A DNA stretch of 64,000 nucleotides, taken from contig PMKM01000093.1 of assembly GCA_003157745.1 (NCBI GenBank), forward strand, positions 34,998-98,997. The letters run 5' to 3'. The notes beneath the pieces were generated by a model. It did no database searches, was not told where the DNA came from, and was given only the letters and a program-made list of their open reading frames with translations. The DNA comes from Bryobacterales bacterium (GTDB taxonomy: Bacteria; Acidobacteriota; Terriglobia; Bryobacterales; Bryobacteraceae). The translations under genes were made by a program, and so were the position numbers. Below are positions 43,933-52,037 of this stretch, piece by piece (the first letter of the stretch is position 1; each line of letters begins with the position of its first letter).

Positions 43933-44775
43933 CTAGCGGCGTTCGGCGCGCTCCCGGATCGCACTCAGCAGACTGCGCCGTATCATTCCACTACCCGGAT
44001 AAATCAAAGCCCAGTAGCGTGCCATCTTGCCACGAGCCGATTCGTCGGTGGCGGCGACGCGCGTTTCGGTAATCACGCGCGAACGGCCGTTGCCTGCGTC
44101 CTCGATCAGGAAATTGGCGGCGATCTTCACGTTGTCCGGCGGCGCCCAACTCCCGAAGTCCTCAGCCTTCAAGCGCACGCCGACGTTGTTCCAGGGCTGT
44201 CCTGCAAGGCCGAATACGAATTCCCGGGGCGTGTCATCGAGCGGGAAAAAGTTGGTACGGCGACTCTCGATCATCCGGACCATTGGCAGCGCGGGTGAAG
44301 CGGGCTGCGCCCCGCGTGCCGCACGGAGGTGTCCCATGGCGATGCCGCGGATGGCGCCGAGGGTCCGCACCACGCCGAGGTCGGCGAATGAAACCTGATC
44401 CAGTACCTGGCGCACGCGCTCGGGCGGCGCTTGAATCGTGATTTCATGACGCTCGTGGAAGTTGTAGGCAGGCAAGAAGGCGTCGAGACGGGTGGCCGGC
44501 GACGTGATAGTGGACGAACCCGCCGGCCAGAACCACCCGGCGGCGAAGAGAGCGGCCCCCGCCAGGATCCCCACCAGCAGCCCGTCGGAACGGCGGGAAA
44601 AACCCAGCCATCGAAGCGGGACCAGCACCGAGAGCAACCCGAACAGCAACACCACCAACCCGGAATAGGCGAGTACCGAGGGCCACTGAAGAGCACCAAA
44701 AGAGCCCATCAGGGCCAGGCCGCCCGCCGCGACAACGGCGACGAATGCGGCGCGCAGGAATTGCGGGCGATTCAT
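43933..44775 (-). CDS. membrane-anchored SRPBCC-like protein, 280 residues
   Basis: Three N-terminal membrane spans (about 8-100) are followed by a soluble domain (about 110-280) that looks like the START/SRPBCC fold: E-R-H-E-I-T-I-Q-A-P-P-E-R-V-R-Q-V-L, a central beta stretch, and a C-terminal helix (Y-P-G-S-G-M-I-R-R). Proteins with this fold bind hydrophobic ligands; this one has no catalytic motif. It is alone in its orientation between unrelated genes. Function unknown. Confidence 0.72.
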   Translation of the reverse strand: MNRPQFLRAAFVAVVAAGGLALMGSFGALQWPSVLAYSGLVVLLFGLLSVLVPLRWLGFSRRSDGLLVGILAGAALFAAGWFWPAGSSTITSPATRLDAFLPAYNFHERHEITIQAPPERVRQVLDQVSFADLGVVRTLGAIRGIAMGHLRAARGAQPASPALPMVRMIESRRTNFFPLDDTPREFVFGLAGQPWNNVGVRLKAEDFGSWAPPDNVKIAANFLIEDAGNGRSRVITETRVAATDESARGKMARYWALIYPGSGMIRRSLLSAIRERAERR

Positions 44776-45137
44776 ACCGAGTAAGATACGCCGCGACTGG
44801 GGCGGCAGTTCCGGGGTTTGTAGGGAAGTTGGTTGGAAAAGACGGAAATGATTCAGGAGGGTGTGACTGATAAAGGTTTCGTCAGATTCGCGGCCGGAAA
44901 AGCTGGACGGACGAAGAGGCGCCGGAGGCCGCGACTGTGATGAAACCGTGCAGTGAACTAAGCCCTGGCGCGAAGGTCGATCTTTGAACTCCTATGACGC
45001 CCATGCGAGAGCCACCGGTCCGCCGAAAGAGGGCTCACGCCCGCCTCCGCGAGATCAGGAGTTCGGGATCTCGACACGGCAGGCGTGTAGGCCCGCGCCA
45101 CGGGCCCGGTTCGGGCGACTGGGAGAGATGGCTCCGC
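44776..45137. other. 362-base intergenic stretch, nothing recognised
   Basis: No reading frame with a ribosome site, no clear promoter, and no long inverted repeat was seen. It separates two genes on the minus strand, so it must hold the promoter of the upstream-facing gene at 44775, but I cannot place it. Confidence 0.5.
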
Positions 45138-46574
45138 TTACTTGCTCCCGGCGGCTTCGGCTTTGACCAGGTGGCTGTGATAGCGGCTATAGCCGAAGTA
45201 GATGGCCAAGCCCACGGCCAGCCAGATCACGAGGCGGTACCAGGTCAGCACGTCGAGCGAGACCATCATCGCGAAACAGACCAGGATGGCGAGGATCGGG
45301 ACCAAGGGAACCAGCGGCGTGCGGTAGGGGCGCGGCAAATCGGGGTGGGTTCGCCGCATCACCATCACGGCGATGGAGACGATGACGAACGCCAGCAGGG
45401 TGCCGATGCTGGTCATGTGGCCCAGGTTCGAGATCGGCGTGAAGCCGGCGAAGAGGCTGACGAACACCATGAAGATCATATTGCAGCGCCAGGGCGTGCG
45501 CCAATTGGCATGAATATCGGAGAAGACGCGCGGCAGCAGGCCGTCGCGCGACATCGAATAGAAGACGCGCGACTGGCCGAGCAGCATCACCAGAATCACC
45601 GAGCTATAGCCGGCGATGATGCCGATGTTGATGGCGATCTGCAGCCAGGCGTATGGGAAGAGCGCGATGACCGTTTCGACCGGCGCCGCGTCGCCGCGGA
45701 AGGTGCGGTAGTTGACCATGCCGGTGAGCACGTGCGCGAACAGGACGTAAAGGATGGTGCAGACGATGAGGGAGCCGATGATGCCGATGGGCATATCGCG
45801 CTTGGGCTTCTTGGCCTCCTGGGCGGCCGTCGATACGGCGTCGAAACCGATGTAGGCGAAGAATATCACGGCAGCCGCCCGCATCACGCCGCTGAAGCCG
45901 AACTCGCCGAATTTGCCGGTGTTGGGCGGAATGAAAGGCGTGTAATTCTCGGGCTTGATGTAGTGGAAACCGATGGCGATGACGATGATCACGATGGTGA
46001 CCTTGACGACCACGATCCAGGCGTTGACGCGCGCCGATTCGGAAATGCCGATCATGAGCAGGACGGAGATGGCGCAGATCACGAGCACGGCCGGGAGATT
46101 GATCCACCCGGGCGCGGTGTCCCACGGGCAGTGAATCAGGTTCGATGGCAAGTGGATGCCGAAGCGTTCGAGCAGCCGCACCACGTAGGCCGACCAGCTT
46201 ACCGAGACGGTGGCCGCGCCGACGGCGTATTCGAGCACCAGGTCCCAGCCGATGATCCAGGCCAGCAACTCGCCCATGGTGGCGTAGGCGTATGTGTACG
46301 CGCTGCCGGCGATGGGAATCATGGTGGCGAATTCGCTATAGCACATGCCGGCGAAGGCACAGCCGACGGCCGCGACGACGAAGGAGAGGACCACGGCGGG
46401 GCCGGCGTTATCCGCGGCCGCGATGCCGGTCAACGAAAACAGGCCCGCGCCGATGATGGCGCCGATGCCGAGCGCGACCAGGTTGACCGGCCCGAGCGTG
46501 CGCTTGAGATGGTGGGTGGTATCTTCCGATTCGGCGAGAATCACTTCCACCGATTTGGTTCGAAACAGGCTCAT
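45138..46574 (-). CDS. APC-family amino-acid permease (cationic amino acid transporter-like)
   Basis: The product has 478 residues and about twelve to thirteen membrane spans. The N-terminus (L-K-R-T-L-G, then L-G-I-G-A-I-I-G-A-G-L-F) has the Gly-rich first helix that binds the substrate alpha-amino group in APC transporters. It resembles the YfnA/CAT group (A-G-M-C-Y-S-E-F-A, E-Y-A-V-G-A-A-T-V, F-F-A-Y-I-G-F-D-A-V-S-T). The start at 46574 is preceded by AAGGA. A basic or neutral amino acid is the likely cargo, but the sequence does not settle it. Confidence 0.88.
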   Translation of the reverse strand: MSLFRTKSVEVILAESEDTTHHLKRTLGPVNLVALGIGAIIGAGLFSLTGIAAADNAGPAVVLSFVVAAVGCAFAGMCYSEFATMIPIAGSAYTYAYATMGELLAWIIGWDLVLEYAVGAATVSVSWSAYVVRLLERFGIHLPSNLIHCPWDTAPGWINLPAVLVICAISVLLMIGISESARVNAWIVVVKVTIVIIVIAIGFHYIKPENYTPFIPPNTGKFGEFGFSGVMRAAAVIFFAYIGFDAVSTAAQEAKKPKRDMPIGIIGSLIVCTILYVLFAHVLTGMVNYRTFRGDAAPVETVIALFPYAWLQIAINIGIIAGYSSVILVMLLGQSRVFYSMSRDGLLPRVFSDIHANWRTPWRCNMIFMVFVSLFAGFTPISNLGHMTSIGTLLAFVIVSIAVMVMRRTHPDLPRPYRTPLVPLVPILAILVCFAMMVSLDVLTWYRLVIWLAVGLAIYFGYSRYHSHLVKAEAAGSK

Positions 46575-46629
46575 CAGTTGGTGTCCTTTGCCAAGAAGGC
46601 TGAGTATACAGTGCGGCGGGGCACGGGCG

Positions 46630-47280
46630 CTACCGGGCGGCGGGCGCATCGGAGATGGCGCGCCACTCCTCGATTCTACGCCGAACTCGGGCGACGGTTG
46701 GGCGCTCGGGCAACAGGTCGGCGATCAACGCCACGGAATCCGCGCCAGCGGCGAAGACGGCGGGCGCGTTGTCGCGCGTGATGCCGCCGATGGCGACGAG
46801 CGGCTTATCGGTCAGGGCGCGCGCGCGGCGCAATTCGTCGAGGCCGACGACAGGGTCGGGATTCGGCTTGGAGGCGGTGCCGAAGATAGGGCCGAGGGCC
46901 AAGTAATCCAACGGCTCTGCCGCGGCATCGCGCAACTGGGCGGCGTGGTGAGTGGAAAAGCCTATTATCGCGCCGTCGCCGAGGAGCGCGCGCGCGTCGG
47001 CGGGCGAAAGATCGTCCTGGCCCACATGGAGGCCGGCGCCGAGCAGCTTGGCGATATCGGCGCGGTCGTTCACGATGAGGGTCGCGCCCGCATCGCGGCA
47101 GAGCGAGGCGACGGCGCGCGCGTCGTCAAACGCGGCCGGGCTCCATAGCCCCTTGTGCCGGAACTGCAACAGGCGCGCGCCGCCGGCGAGCATGGCCGCG
47201 GCCGTCTCCACCAGCGGCAGGCCGCAGCGGTCGAGCGCGCCGGTATCGAGAATCGGGTAGAGCCGCGGCAGTGTCAGCAA
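46630..47280 (-). CDS. thiE: thiamine-phosphate synthase
   Basis: The product has 216 residues, a (beta/alpha)8 barrel as expected. It contains L-Q-F-R-H-K, L-I-V-N-D-R-A-D-I-A, H-V-G-Q-D-D-L, the pyrophosphate-binding G-P-I-F-G-T-A-S-K-P, and I-G-G-I near the end. It joins the pyrimidine and thiazole phosphates in thiamine synthesis. No other thi gene and no TPP riboswitch is next to it; the upstream gap is only 18 bases, so it is probably transcribed with the hydrolase gene before it. Confidence 0.9.
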   Translation of the reverse strand: MLTLPRLYPILDTGALDRCGLPLVETAAAMLAGGARLLQFRHKGLWSPAAFDDARAVASLCRDAGATLIVNDRADIAKLLGAGLHVGQDDLSPADARALLGDGAIIGFSTHHAAQLRDAAAEPLDYLALGPIFGTASKPNPDPVVGLDELRRARALTDKPLVAIGGITRDNAPAVFAAGADSVALIADLLPERPTVARVRRRIEEWRAISDAPAAR

Positions 47281-47298
47281 AACGAGACCGTTTGCGCA

Positions 47299-47949
47299 TT
47301 ATATCAACCGGTAGGTGCGGACCGCTTCGATTTCCGCCGCTACGCGCTCTTCGAGCGCATCGAGCGCGTCCGAGAAGAAGTGGTCGGCGGCATCGATCCA
47401 GGCGATGCGCTTCGGCTCGGCCCAACGGGCGTAGGCAGCTTCGAGATCCGGGCGCGGGCCGAATTGGTCGTGGGTGCTTTGCAGGAAGATCTTTTCGACG
47501 GCGCAACGATCGAGGTATTCCGCGCCGCCCATGGCGGTCGGGAATCCGGCGGCGAGCAGGAAGCGGGCATCGCCGATTTCGCATCCGAGACGCGTGACGA
47601 CGCGGGCGCCGAAGGAGAAGCCGGCCAGCGCGTAGGGCAGGCCGGGGTGGCGCGCGCGGAGCCAGGAGAGCGCGGCGCGTGCGTCTTCGATTTCGCCGAC
47701 GAGGTTCCCGTACGTGCCCTGGCTGCGACCGACACCGCGGAAGTTGAAGCGCAGGACGGCGACGCCAGTGCGGCGCAATCCGCGGGCGATCCGATAGACG
47801 ACTTTGTTGTGCAGCGTGCCGCCGAATTGCGGATGGGGATGGCAGACGACCGCGACGCACCAGGGGTCGCTATCGTGCGGCGCTTCATAGAGCGCTTCGA
47901 GGCGGCCAGCGGGGCCGGCGATTTCGAGAGATTCAATGCGGCGCGTCAT
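47299..47949 (-). CDS. alpha/beta hydrolase
   Basis: The product has 216 residues. The oxyanion region C-H-P-H-P-Q-F-G-G, the nucleophile elbow G-F-S-F-G-A, an Asp in S-T-H-D-Q-F-G, and a His in D-A-A-D-H-F-F make a full serine-hydrolase triad. F-N-F-R-G-V-G-R-S is also typical of this small cytoplasmic dienelactone-hydrolase-like group. The substrate is unknown. Confidence 0.85.
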   Translation of the reverse strand: MTRRIESLEIAGPAGRLEALYEAPHDSDPWCVAVVCHPHPQFGGTLHNKVVYRIARGLRRTGVAVLRFNFRGVGRSQGTYGNLVGEIEDARAALSWLRARHPGLPYALAGFSFGARVVTRLGCEIGDARFLLAAGFPTAMGGAEYLDRCAVEKIFLQSTHDQFGPRPDLEAAYARWAEPKRIAWIDAADHFFSDALDALEERVAAEIEAVRTYRLI

Positions 47950-47982
47950 GGGGGATCGATCACCAAGTCGTTGCCGAAGGGA

Positions 47983-48204
47983 TCACTGTCGCAGTAAGTC
48001 GGTAGCCATCACGGCGATGACGAAAACGCATGCGCCGCTTTCCCAGAGAACACGCCGCAAAGAGACCTTTCCCTTCAGATGAAGCAACCATTCAATCACC
48101 AGGACCAGGGCGCAGCTTCCGATCGCTAACCAGCTTAGAAAGAAATCGACGCGGAGCCGAGCCGTGTCCGAGATTAGTCCAAGGAATATCGCAAGATGGC
48201 TCAT
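47983..48204 (-). CDS. small membrane protein, twin A
   Basis: The product has 73 residues and two predicted membrane spans (about 20-40 and 50-70). The start at 48204 aligns with the twin gene at 48235-48465: both begin M-x-x-L-A-I-F-L-x-L-I-S-D and share R-V near residue 20 and a W-L near 40. A five-codon-longer start at 48219 is possible. Unknown function. Confidence 0.55.
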   Translation of the reverse strand: MSHLAIFLGLISDTARLRVDFFLSWLAIGSCALVLVIEWLLHLKGKVSLRRVLWESGACVFVIAVMATDLLRQ

Positions 48205-48234
48205 CGATTTCACCGGCATTCCTTGCCGAAGGGA

Positions 48235-48465
48235 TCATTTGTCGGGTAGATATAGGTTTAAGGCCCCCAGGATTATGGCCAAGACGCTTATGCCACCCAC
48301 CACCAGGGCACGCGGCAAATCATCCCCCCTCTTTCTCAGGTAAGGGAGCCACGTCTCCACCAGGACTAAGCTGAAGGCTCCAATTTGTATCCAGCATGCC
48401 CATATATGGACGCGGTGGCGAGTCGCGTCCGAAATCAGCGCAAGAAAAATCGCAAGACCGCCCAT
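48235..48465 (-). CDS. small membrane protein, twin B
   Basis: The product has 76 residues and two membrane spans, about 40 per cent alike to the gene directly downstream, with a 30-base gap. The start at 48465 is preferred because the earlier start falls in the repeat element. Probably a tandem duplicate; I found no motif for function. Confidence 0.55.
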   Translation of the reverse strand: MGGLAIFLALISDATRHRVHIWACWIQIGAFSLVLVETWLPYLRKRGDDLPRALVVGGISVLAIILGALNLYLPDK

Positions 48466-48504
48466 GAATTCCTCCGCACAGCGCGCCGATACGACGACAA
48501 TAGG

Positions 48505-48577
48505 GTTGGCAGGCGGAAGCGCCTGCCCCACTCGCGGGCGCGCCCCAGGGTGGGACAGGCGCTCCCGCCTGTCAACC
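48505..48577. repeat. imperfect inverted-repeat element
   Basis: The arms 48505-48531 and 48550-48576 are inverted copies with three mismatches, separated by 18 bases. The left arm matches the unit at 30781-30807 except at one base. Each arm can itself fold. The element ends four bases before the yajQ stop and may also end its transcription. Confidence 0.8.
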
Positions 48578-48580
48578 CCG

Positions 48581-49081
48581 CTAATTCGTTCTGTAATTGG
48601 TGAATTGCAGCTCGACTCCGAAATCGGCGTCGCGGAGGAGTTGGATCGCTTGCTGCAAGGTGTCGCGGTCCTTGCCGGCGACGCGGACGAAATCGCCCTG
48701 GATCGACGCCTGCACCTTCAGCTTGGCGTCCTTGATCTTCTTGACGATCTCGCGCGCCTTCTCGATGGCGATGCCCTGTTGCAGCGTGATGTCCTGCCGC
48801 ACGGTGGAACCGGCTGCCGCCTCCACGGTGCCGAAGCTGAGATTCTTGAGCGGCACTTTGCGCTTCACGAGCTTCGATTCGAGAATATCGACGACGGCCT
48901 TGAGCTTGAATTCGTCCTTGCTCGCGAGTTCGATCTTGGCGTCTTTCTCCTTCAGCTCGATGCTGGAGTGGGAGTCCTTCAAATCGTAGCGCTGCTGAAT
49001 TTCCTTCTGCGCCTGCTGGATGGCGTTCAGCACTTCCGGCATCTCGACTTTCGAAACTACGTCAAAGCTGTTATCGGGCAT
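48581..49081 (-). CDS. yajQ: YajQ-family nucleotide/cyclic-di-GMP-binding protein
   Basis: The product has 166 residues, the family length. It starts with the hallmark M-P-D-N-S-F-D-V-V-S-K and contains R-Y-D-L-K-D, D-E-F-K-L-K-A-V-V-D-I-L, and the K-K-I-K-D-A-K-L-K-V-Q-A-S-I-Q-G-D stretch. Family members bind cyclic di-GMP or nucleotides and can act as regulators. It begins three bases after the response regulator gene, so they are co-transcribed. Confidence 0.93.
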   Translation of the reverse strand: MPDNSFDVVSKVEMPEVLNAIQQAQKEIQQRYDLKDSHSSIELKEKDAKIELASKDEFKLKAVVDILESKLVKRKVPLKNLSFGTVEAAAGSTVRQDITLQQGIAIEKAREIVKKIKDAKLKVQASIQGDFVRVAGKDRDTLQQAIQLLRDADFGVELQFTNYRTN

Positions 49082-49084
49082 AGA

Positions 49085-49849
49085 TTATTCCTGTGGCTCG
49101 TCGTCGGAGGATTGTTCGAGATCGAGGCCGAGGATGGAGCCGGTGCGGCGGCGCAGCAAGGTCACTTTGCGCACCGGCTCCGGCCATGGACTCTCTTCGA
49201 TTTCCGGCACCGAGGACTCGAGGTCCGTCGCGTTCGCCTGCGGCAGTGGCGGGGCGCCCTGCGGCGCATCCTTGTGGCTGGCCTCCTGGCTTTCGAGCGC
49301 GGCCAGCACGTGTTTGGCGATTTCCTCGACCATGCGCTCCATGGAAGCGTCGAGCGCGACCGTGACCGCGGCGCGCACCTGCTCGGCATCGACCACGGCG
49401 ACGAAGGGCGCGGCTTCTTCGACGTGCACAGCGGCGTGGGCTTCGCCCGGGGCCGGCTGCGCGCTCTGGCTGCGCGCTTCCCTGGCCCGCTCCGCCAGCG
49501 GCCGCACCGCAGCGAGCAGGGCCGAGGCCTCGAAGGGCTTGTGGAGGACGGCATCCGCCTCGACGCGCCGGGCTTCGGACTCGTCGACTTTCTCGAGCAC
49601 GCCCGCGGTAAGGATCACGCCCACGTGGCGGTGCTGCGGACTCATCTTGACGTACTGGCAGACGTCGTAGCCGCTACGGCCGGGCATCACCGTGTCGGCC
49701 ACGATGACGTCCGGATCCACATCCGGCAGCCGGATCAGCGCCGCTTCCGCGTTGCTGACGGTGACCACCTCGTAGCCTTCCTCGGCCAGGATGCGCTCGC
49801 CCATTCGCTGCGCGTGCGGGCTGTCGTCCACCAGCAGAACGCGGCTCAT
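49085..49849 (-). CDS. response regulator with N-terminal receiver domain and unusual C-terminal part
   Basis: The product has 254 residues. The receiver domain (about 1-115) has L-L-V-D-D-S, the phosphorylated Asp in V-I-V-A-D-T-V-M-P-G, and the Lys of L-H-K-P-F. The remaining 140 residues have no DNA-binding motif; an Ala/Glu-rich helical stretch (about 150-190) is followed by an acidic tail. It may act through protein contact. No histidine kinase gene is near. It overlaps the BamD-like gene end (ATGA) and precedes yajQ. Confidence 0.87.
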   Translation of the reverse strand: MSRVLLVDDSPHAQRMGERILAEEGYEVVTVSNAEAALIRLPDVDPDVIVADTVMPGRSGYDVCQYVKMSPQHRHVGVILTAGVLEKVDESEARRVEADAVLHKPFEASALLAAVRPLAERAREARSQSAQPAPGEAHAAVHVEEAAPFVAVVDAEQVRAAVTVALDASMERMVEEIAKHVLAALESQEASHKDAPQGAPPLPQANATDLESSVPEIEESPWPEPVRKVTLLRRRTGSILGLDLEQSSDDEPQE

Positions 49850-51291
49850 TGCTTGATGGTACTACCTTCGGCGGCGGCCGGCTGGGGTGCGGCTGGCGCG
49901 GCCGAATCTTTCTTCTTATTCTTGTTCTTTCTGGCCAGCTCGTCCTGCGCCTTCTTCTGCTCCTTGGCGCGCTGGGCCTGCTTCTTCTTCATCAGGTCGT
50001 CCTGCTTCTTGAGCAGCTTGGCCATGTCCGCCGGGGACATCTTGCCAGTGTGATTCTGCGGCAGCGCCGCGTCCGGAACCGGCCCGCGGCCGGGGTCCGC
50101 GACCGGCTTCACGACCGTGCCGGCTGGCGGTGCGGCCGGTTTGGCAGGCTCGGCGGCGGGCGTCTGCGCCGCGCCCGGATTCTGGCGGGCGTCGGGCGCG
50201 GTATCGATCAACTTGCTATCGTTCACCGTGGATACGCTCACATCGCTGACGCCGCCGGCAACCGCGGTCACGCCCGTCACGCCCGGCGTCTCGCCGCCCT
50301 TGGCCGAGGCCGGAATGCTGACCGGCGTGTAGGGCTTCAGCGTCTCCATCCGGGGCGATCCGCTGCGGGCGGCGTTCAGGACGTCCGGCGTCGAAGTGAA
50401 CGGCATCGTGACCTTGCCGAGCAGGCTCCGCTTCCGGCGATTTTCGAGCTCGTATTTTTCGCGCGCGTAGGCCACCGGGTCGGCCTCCGGCACCGGCCGG
50501 TTCATGGCCTTCAGTTGCGCGGTCGCATCCGCCACGTGCGGGCTCAGCGGATAGTCGCGCACGATCCTGCTGTATGCCGCCGCCACCTGGTCTTCAAAAC
50601 GGTCCCCCATGCGGCGATACGAATCTGCCTCGAGCATCAGCGCATCGTCGGCGCGGCTGTAGAGCGGGAACTGGTCGGTGAGCGCGTTCAGCCGGTTGGC
50701 CGCCGCGGGAAAGCTCCCCTTGCTCTTGAAATAGAACGAGCCCACGCGGTATTCGGAATCCGCCAGAACTTCCTGGGCGGTGCGCAGGTACTGCTGCGCC
50801 TCGGGGGCGAATTTGCTATTGGGGAATTGCGCCAGAAGCTGGCGGCACTCGTCCTCGGCGCGCCGGGCGTGGAGCGCGTCGCGGTCCGCTTTGTCCATTT
50901 GTTGATACTGCATCTTGCAGACTTTTTCCTGGGCCTCGGCGGCTTCCTCGAGTTGGGGATAGAACAGGATGAAGTCCTTATACTCGGCTTCGGCCTGCGC
51001 CAGGCCGTGGCTGCCGCCCTCGCGAAACCAACTGTCGGCCACGGCCAGCTTCGACTTGGCCAGAAACTCGCTGGTGTCGTAAGTGTTCATGAGGGTCTGC
51101 AGCGTGAGCCGCGCCTGCTCATAGCGGGCATGTTCGATATCGTCGACGGCGCGATCGAACAGCACCTTGTCGGGCTGCTGGGTGTCCTTGGTGATGGGGT
51201 TTTCGTACTTCTTCTTCCGGCAGCCGGGACTGAACACCAGGACGCAGATCACGGCCGCCATGGCAGCCGCACGAACGACATTTCGCAACAT
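49846..51291 (-). CDS. BamD-like outer-membrane assembly lipoprotein with long C-terminal extension
   Basis: The product has 481 residues. A lipoprotein signal ends in F-S-P-G-C (Cys near residue 24), giving an outer-membrane or inner-membrane anchor. Residues about 40-270 contain the TPR pattern of BamD/YfiO (A-R-Y-E-Q-A-R-L-T-L-Q-T-L, P-N-S-K-F-A-P-E-A-Q-Q-Y-L, Y-P-L-S-P-H-V-A-D-A). The last 200 residues are Pro/Ala/Lys-rich with a K-K-Q/K-K-K run and no fold visible. Canonical BamD ends near 245 residues, so the tail is unusual for the family. The start at 51291 opens the lipoprotein signal. Confidence 0.85.
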   Translation of the reverse strand: MLRNVVRAAAMAAVICVLVFSPGCRKKKYENPITKDTQQPDKVLFDRAVDDIEHARYEQARLTLQTLMNTYDTSEFLAKSKLAVADSWFREGGSHGLAQAEAEYKDFILFYPQLEEAAEAQEKVCKMQYQQMDKADRDALHARRAEDECRQLLAQFPNSKFAPEAQQYLRTAQEVLADSEYRVGSFYFKSKGSFPAAANRLNALTDQFPLYSRADDALMLEADSYRRMGDRFEDQVAAAYSRIVRDYPLSPHVADATAQLKAMNRPVPEADPVAYAREKYELENRRKRSLLGKVTMPFTSTPDVLNAARSGSPRMETLKPYTPVSIPASAKGGETPGVTGVTAVAGGVSDVSVSTVNDSKLIDTAPDARQNPGAAQTPAAEPAKPAAPPAGTVVKPVADPGRGPVPDAALPQNHTGKMSPADMAKLLKKQDDLMKKKQAQRAKEQKKAQDELARKNKNKKKDSAAPAAPQPAAAEGSTIKQ

Positions 51292-51362
51292 AGAAGATTC
51301 CAGTTTCACTTCGCTTCTCCAGGCATCTCTTGGCGCCGCGGGCGCCGCCGCTATCGTCTCCA

Positions 51363-52037
51363 TCAACACTCGAGGGCTGCCGCGTGGGCGGCGATTTCGC
51401 GCATCTCGCGCGTGGCGGCTTCCGCATCCGAACCGTGAAAGATGGCCGACCCTGTGACGATCCATTCACACCCCGCGCGCACGGCTTCCGCCAGATTCTC
51501 GCGGTGGATTCCGCCATCGATCTCAATCGGGAAAGCTAACTTCCTTTCGCGCCTCATGCGTGCGAGTTTGCGCACCTTTTCGAGCACGTATGGAATCAGC
51601 TTCTGGCCGCCCCAACCCGGATTCACGCTCATCAATAGCACGTAGTCGGCCACTTCCAACACGTCTTCCAACACGGCTATCGGCGTGGCCGGATTCAAGA
51701 CCACCCCGGCGAGCGCGCCGGCCTGCTTGATCATCGTCAAGGTGGCGTCCAGATGGCGACAAGCTTCGTATTGCACCGAAACCGAATTGGCGCCGGCATC
51801 GATGAAGGCCTGCGCGTAACGCTCCGGGCGCTCGATCATCAGGTGGCAATCGAGGCGGAGGCGCGTGGCTTTGCGAATGGAGGCGACCACCGGCGGGCCG
51901 ATCGTAATATTAGGCACGAAGTGGCCGTCCATCACGTCGAGATGCAGGATGGAGGCCCCGCCCCGCTCGACCGAGGCGATCTCCCCGGCCAGGCGCGCGA
52001 AGTCCGCGGACAGAATGGACGGAACGATTTCAACCAT
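51363..52037 (-). CDS. rpe: ribulose-phosphate 3-epimerase
   Basis: The product has 224 residues and all family motifs: P-S-I-L-S-A-D, the metal/active-site D-V-M-D-G-H-F-V-P-N, C-H-L-M-I, M-S-V-N-P-G-W-G-G-Q, and D-G-G-I near the end. It interconverts ribulose-5-phosphate and xylulose-5-phosphate in the pentose-phosphate pathway. It overlaps the rsmB gene end by eight bases and precedes the BamD-like gene by 71 bases. Confidence 0.95.
   Translation of the reverse strand: MVEIVPSILSADFARLAGEIASVERGGASILHLDVMDGHFVPNITIGPPVVASIRKATRLRLDCHLMIERPERYAQAFIDAGANSVSVQYEACRHLDATLTMIKQAGALAGVVLNPATPIAVLEDVLEVADYVLLMSVNPGWGGQKLIPYVLEKVRKLARMRRERKLAFPIEIDGGIHRENLAEAVRAGCEWIVTGSAIFHGSDAEAATREMREIAAHAAALEC

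Noticed and set aside
46967..47280. TPP riboswitch upstream of thiE
   Set aside because: Only 18 bases separate thiE from the hydrolase gene and no conserved thi-box sequence is present.
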